Shown here: positions 61,067 through 64,000 of the stretch, piece after piece
Position numbering within the stretch: position 1 is the first letter of the stretch
Layout: every line of letters begins with the position of its first letter
Assembly: GCF_000801105.2 (NCBI RefSeq)
Contig: NC_079512.1
Span: 558,263-622,262 of the forward strand
From: Raphanus sativus
Taxonomy: Eukaryota; Streptophyta; Magnoliopsida; Brassicales; Brassicaceae
Length of the DNA: 64,000 nucleotides
Direction: 5' to 3'
The notes under the pieces: generated by a model
Database searches by the model: none
What the model saw: only the letters and a program-made list of their open reading frames with translations
Told to the model about the DNA's origin: nothing
Made by a program: the position numbers and the translations under genes

Positions 61067-61133
61067 CAGTATTTTTCTGGTGTTTTATTTGAAGTTTGCT
61101 AAAAAAAAATCAAATAAAACACCAGGAAAACTG
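61067..61133. repeat. Short inverted repeat / hairpin
   Basis: ctggtgttttatttga (61077-61092) pairs perfectly with tcaaataaaacaccag (61110-61125), and pairing extends with mismatches to cagt/actg at the outer ends. The loop is 17 bases. Confidence 0.85.
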
Positions 61134-61424
61134 GTGTCCTAATTTCCTGAAAATAGATAATCATATATGTATACTTTTTTATTGACAAACTAAGGATTTA
61201 AACATGGAGTTTGAGGTGCAAGTGATGGTACCAAACCAGTTTAACCATACATCTTTCATATTTATCAAAATTTCGTCACTTCGTTAAGGAAAAGAGAATA
61301 CCATAAAACTACAATAGCTTTTACGCAAATGTTCTTTGTCAAAAAAAAAAGGCTATTATCGTAAATGTTTTTCCGTTATCTGTTTTATCAAATATTTTAC
61401 ATTTGCTATAACACTGTTTAATTT

Positions 61425-61452
61425 ATCTTCGTGACAAAAAAAAAAATCTTCG
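61425..61452 (+). mobile_element. Possible ultra-short poly(A) insertion, 7-bp duplication
   Basis: atcttcg occurs at 61425-61431 and 61446-61452 around tgac plus A's. The duplication is short, so chance is possible. Confidence 0.4.
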
Positions 61453-62540
61453 AACTCTATTGAGATCGGTGGAAACATGCAAGTCAACTCAAACCAGATC
61501 GTTTTCTTCTAGCTGCTTCGTCTCACTTCCTCAATTTTGTAAGTATTTTGTGTGTGTTTAAAAAGAATTTACGTGTCGAGTCTCCGCATCGATCATACTG
61601 ATATGACTTGTCTGGCCACGTTACGATTGTGCCAAATGGGTTTAGTATGATTATTATCTGCGCATCCCCGCGAGCTTTTTTTATTTTATAATTATTTGAT
61701 ATAGAAATAACTAATGTAATTTTGTTCATATATACTGGAAAATATTTTTTTATGAATAATATAAATATCAAAGGATATTAGAAGTTTTGTGTATGTTTTC
61801 ATATTTGAATTTTAGAATACAACTGTTTAGGAATGAATATTTCAAAACTGTTAAAAGTTTGTTAAAATTTTGGATCATGTATATATTACATCTAGTATAT
61901 GACTAAACAATTATGTTTCCGATAATATTTGAACTTTTCCCTCCGATATATCATTTTTTATAATTTATATGTCGTTATAGTGTTTTAAACTTTCTTTTTC
62001 AGTAATCAATGATAATGATCAAGCATAGTATTAGACGGAACAAAAACAACACCATTGAGTGCAAGAATCTATTTAACGGAAACATGATAATGTCTTAGTT
62101 TCGTAACGAAGATGCTAAAATAACTGCAAGAGATTGACGTTTATCAGAGTGTAGATGTGTTTGGAAGTTTTTTTGGTTCAGTTTAACTAAAGATTTATTA
62201 ATATTTTTATATGAAGTCTGTGTTTCAAATTCTACAAAAACATAATTATGTAAATTAATAGAGAAAATTTTACAAAAATCTGCAACATAATATAAAATAA
62301 TACTGTCAATTGTGGATTTGTTAAAAAAATTCAAGTGGTGCAATCAAATGTAAATATTCATAAGAATCATAGAAGGAAATAGAATTATCAACTGTACAAT
62401 TGTTTGTAATATCTTTTATAATTTATAATAACATAATTATCTAGTATTAAAAATACTTTTGTTTTACATGGATGTAGATGTTATTTATAAATGCATAATG
62501 TTCTGGGATTTAGTTCCAAACAGAAAAAGATATCTTGATC

Positions 62541-62542
<2 letters not shown>

Positions 62543-62582
<40 letters not shown>
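62543..62582. repeat. (TA)n microsatellite
   Basis: About 20 TA dinucleotides. Confidence 0.95.
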
Positions 62583-62584
<2 letters not shown>

Positions 62585-63339
62585 TGTAACATTGGTTAAG
62601 TATAAAAATACATTTAATAAAATTTGTAAAGATGGTCCAACCTAAAAGAAATCACACATAAAAAAGCTGTGATTTCTAGAAATATATTTATAAGATTCAG
62701 TAATTACTGTTTTAATCCACTTATTAAGATATTTGAATGAGATAAATTCAGATTAGGATATTCTATAAATTAGTTGTGAAAAAAAGAAATTTTAAATATC
62801 AAAATATATCCATACTTTACATTTTCCAGCATAATAATTTGATTTCACATTTCGTTTGAAGTTTCTTTTTGTATGTTGTAATTACTCAGGTGAATTTGAA
62901 AAATTCTAACGAGGTCAATTACAATTTTTTGAAGTGAAGTTTTTTAATTTTATTTTCGGGCCAACAGTCCATTATATCAAGGGATCAAACATAATCGAAA
63001 ACCCATTTATAAAACTAATTTAATGTGTTTAATAGAAATGGTGCTAGTGTATATTTTAAATTTCTTGTAATAAAATATGGAATCAATTTTCGAATTTTAA
63101 GGCTAGTCCAACCTAAAAAAATCACATACGAAACATGATGTATACTTCTCTTTAATGTCTATATATTTTATGGCTAATGAAGCAGATTTTTCTTCCACAT
63201 CAATCAAACGGATTGTAGTCAAAAGTTTTGATTTAGTTTTGTTTATTTATTTGGTTTGATTTAGTCAAAAAATTGTTTTGATTTAGTTTTGAATAGAAAA
63301 AAAGCTTGAAAAATGAACTTGTGGATATGATGAGTCTCG

Positions 63340-64000
63340 CTAGGCCTGAGCACAGATCGGATATCCAGATTTTTGAAAGTACTTGTGATTTGCTTCGAAT
63401 ATTACGGATATCAATTTTCGATTTGTTTTGTTTCAAAAAAATATTAATATTCGGAAAAATGAATATTCGGAAAATAAATAAATATTTACGAACACTTACG
63501 AATATCTCATTTGTTTTGATTAATACAAATAATCTTAACAATTTGATACAAATTTGTTTTGTAAAATATTTTTTTGCATGATATAAAAGATAAAAATTAA
63601 AAAAAGTAGCGAATCTACATGTAATAATTTTCATGTAACTAAAAATTATAATAACACAAAACTTAAGAAAAAATTATAATTTTCATAAATGTTTTCTCTT
63701 CCTTTTATGTAATAATTTTATATAAGTAATAATGTGAATATAATATGTCAAATCATATGTTAGAATAATAATTATATAATTTTATACATTTAGAATTTTA
63801 AATATAATCAAGATATACATGTATTTATATATTGACGGATTGGATCGGATGTTCGCTTCTCAAAATTTTAATATTTGTGATTTATTTCAATTTTAACGGA
63901 TATTGGATTTTATTATTTACTTTGCTTCGAAAGCCTATAGATATCCAAAATTTTCGGATTGAATAACAACAAATAACAAATCGAATCAAATTTAACGGAT
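63340..64000. repeat. Left part of a CGGATATC-rich element, cut by the window end
   Basis: Phrases gatcggatatccagatttt (63355), cggatatcaattttcg, attcggaaaa, ggattggatcggatg (63837) and atatccaaaattttcggatt (63942) resemble the family of the foldback element at 55655-56330. Its right end lies outside the window. Confidence 0.5.

Larger units (their letters stand above)
60944..63339. other. AT-rich intergenic region
   Basis: No gene is supported. It contains an inverted repeat (61067-61133), two poly(A)-like short insertions (about 61340 and 61432), a (TA)n run (62543-62582) and a repeated phrase, gtccaacctaaaaaaatcac, near 62636 and 63106. Confidence 0.5.

Noticed and set aside
1..64000. CRISPR array, bacterial operons, rRNA or organelle DNA
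   Set aside because: The tandem repeats present are plant satellites and minisatellites without spacer structure; genes have plant introns; no rRNA or plastid/mitochondrial genes were recognised.

Overview
The window is plant nuclear DNA from a crucifer, most likely Brassica (B. rapa, B. oleracea or B. napus). It is AT-rich. Genes are sparse and have plant introns, and transposon remnants are dense. Sequence and gene order both point there: an X8-domain gene, a succinic semialdehyde dehydrogenase (SSADH) remnant, APL, an OCT-type carnitine transporter and a CHX2-like antiporter lie in the order I recall for the AT1G79480-AT1G79400 interval of Arabidopsis chromosome 1. No database could be searched, so the synteny rests on memory of the Arabidopsis gene list.

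Layout. 0-1.5 kb: decayed 3' part of an ER HSP70 (Hsp70-17 type). 1.5-12 kb: AT-rich repeats, Helitron ends, a possible gene-carrying MULE, and a clear MIR156 hairpin (8.6 kb). 12.96-14.25 kb: intact three-exon X8 gene. 14.43-15.38 kb: non-autonomous DNA transposon with an 11-bp target duplication. 16.33-19.06 kb: long intronless ORF for a shortened Brr2-type RNA helicase whose Walker A lysine is replaced by serine. 19.3-20.9 kb: SSADH pseudogene lacking its catalytic exons. 26.55-28.1 kb: intact six-exon APL. 28-34.7 kb: Helitron end, two Stowaway-like MITEs, a hAT-like element, a SINE, and a TRIM retroelement. 35.26-36.78 kb: intact single-exon OCT gene. 36.98-39.2 kb: CHX2-like pseudogene, convergent with it.

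39.25-53.3 kb is one long tandem array of a ~347-bp AT-rich monomer, about 40 copies, beginning immediately upstream of the surviving CHX2-like exon 2. From 53.3 kb to the end no intact gene is visible. This part holds a LINE tail with a 17-bp target duplication, a foldback element, a 3.95-kb CACTA element carrying ~500-bp repeats rich in telomere-like GGGTTTA, an inverted repeat, and AT-rich sequence.

Taken together, this looks like one fractionated copy of an ancestral block. APL, OCT, X8 and MIR156 look intact. SSADH and CHX2 are decaying, presumably because other genome copies cover them. The right side has become repeat heterochromatin. At least five very short poly(A) insertions with target duplications show that LINE/SINE machinery has been repeatedly active here.
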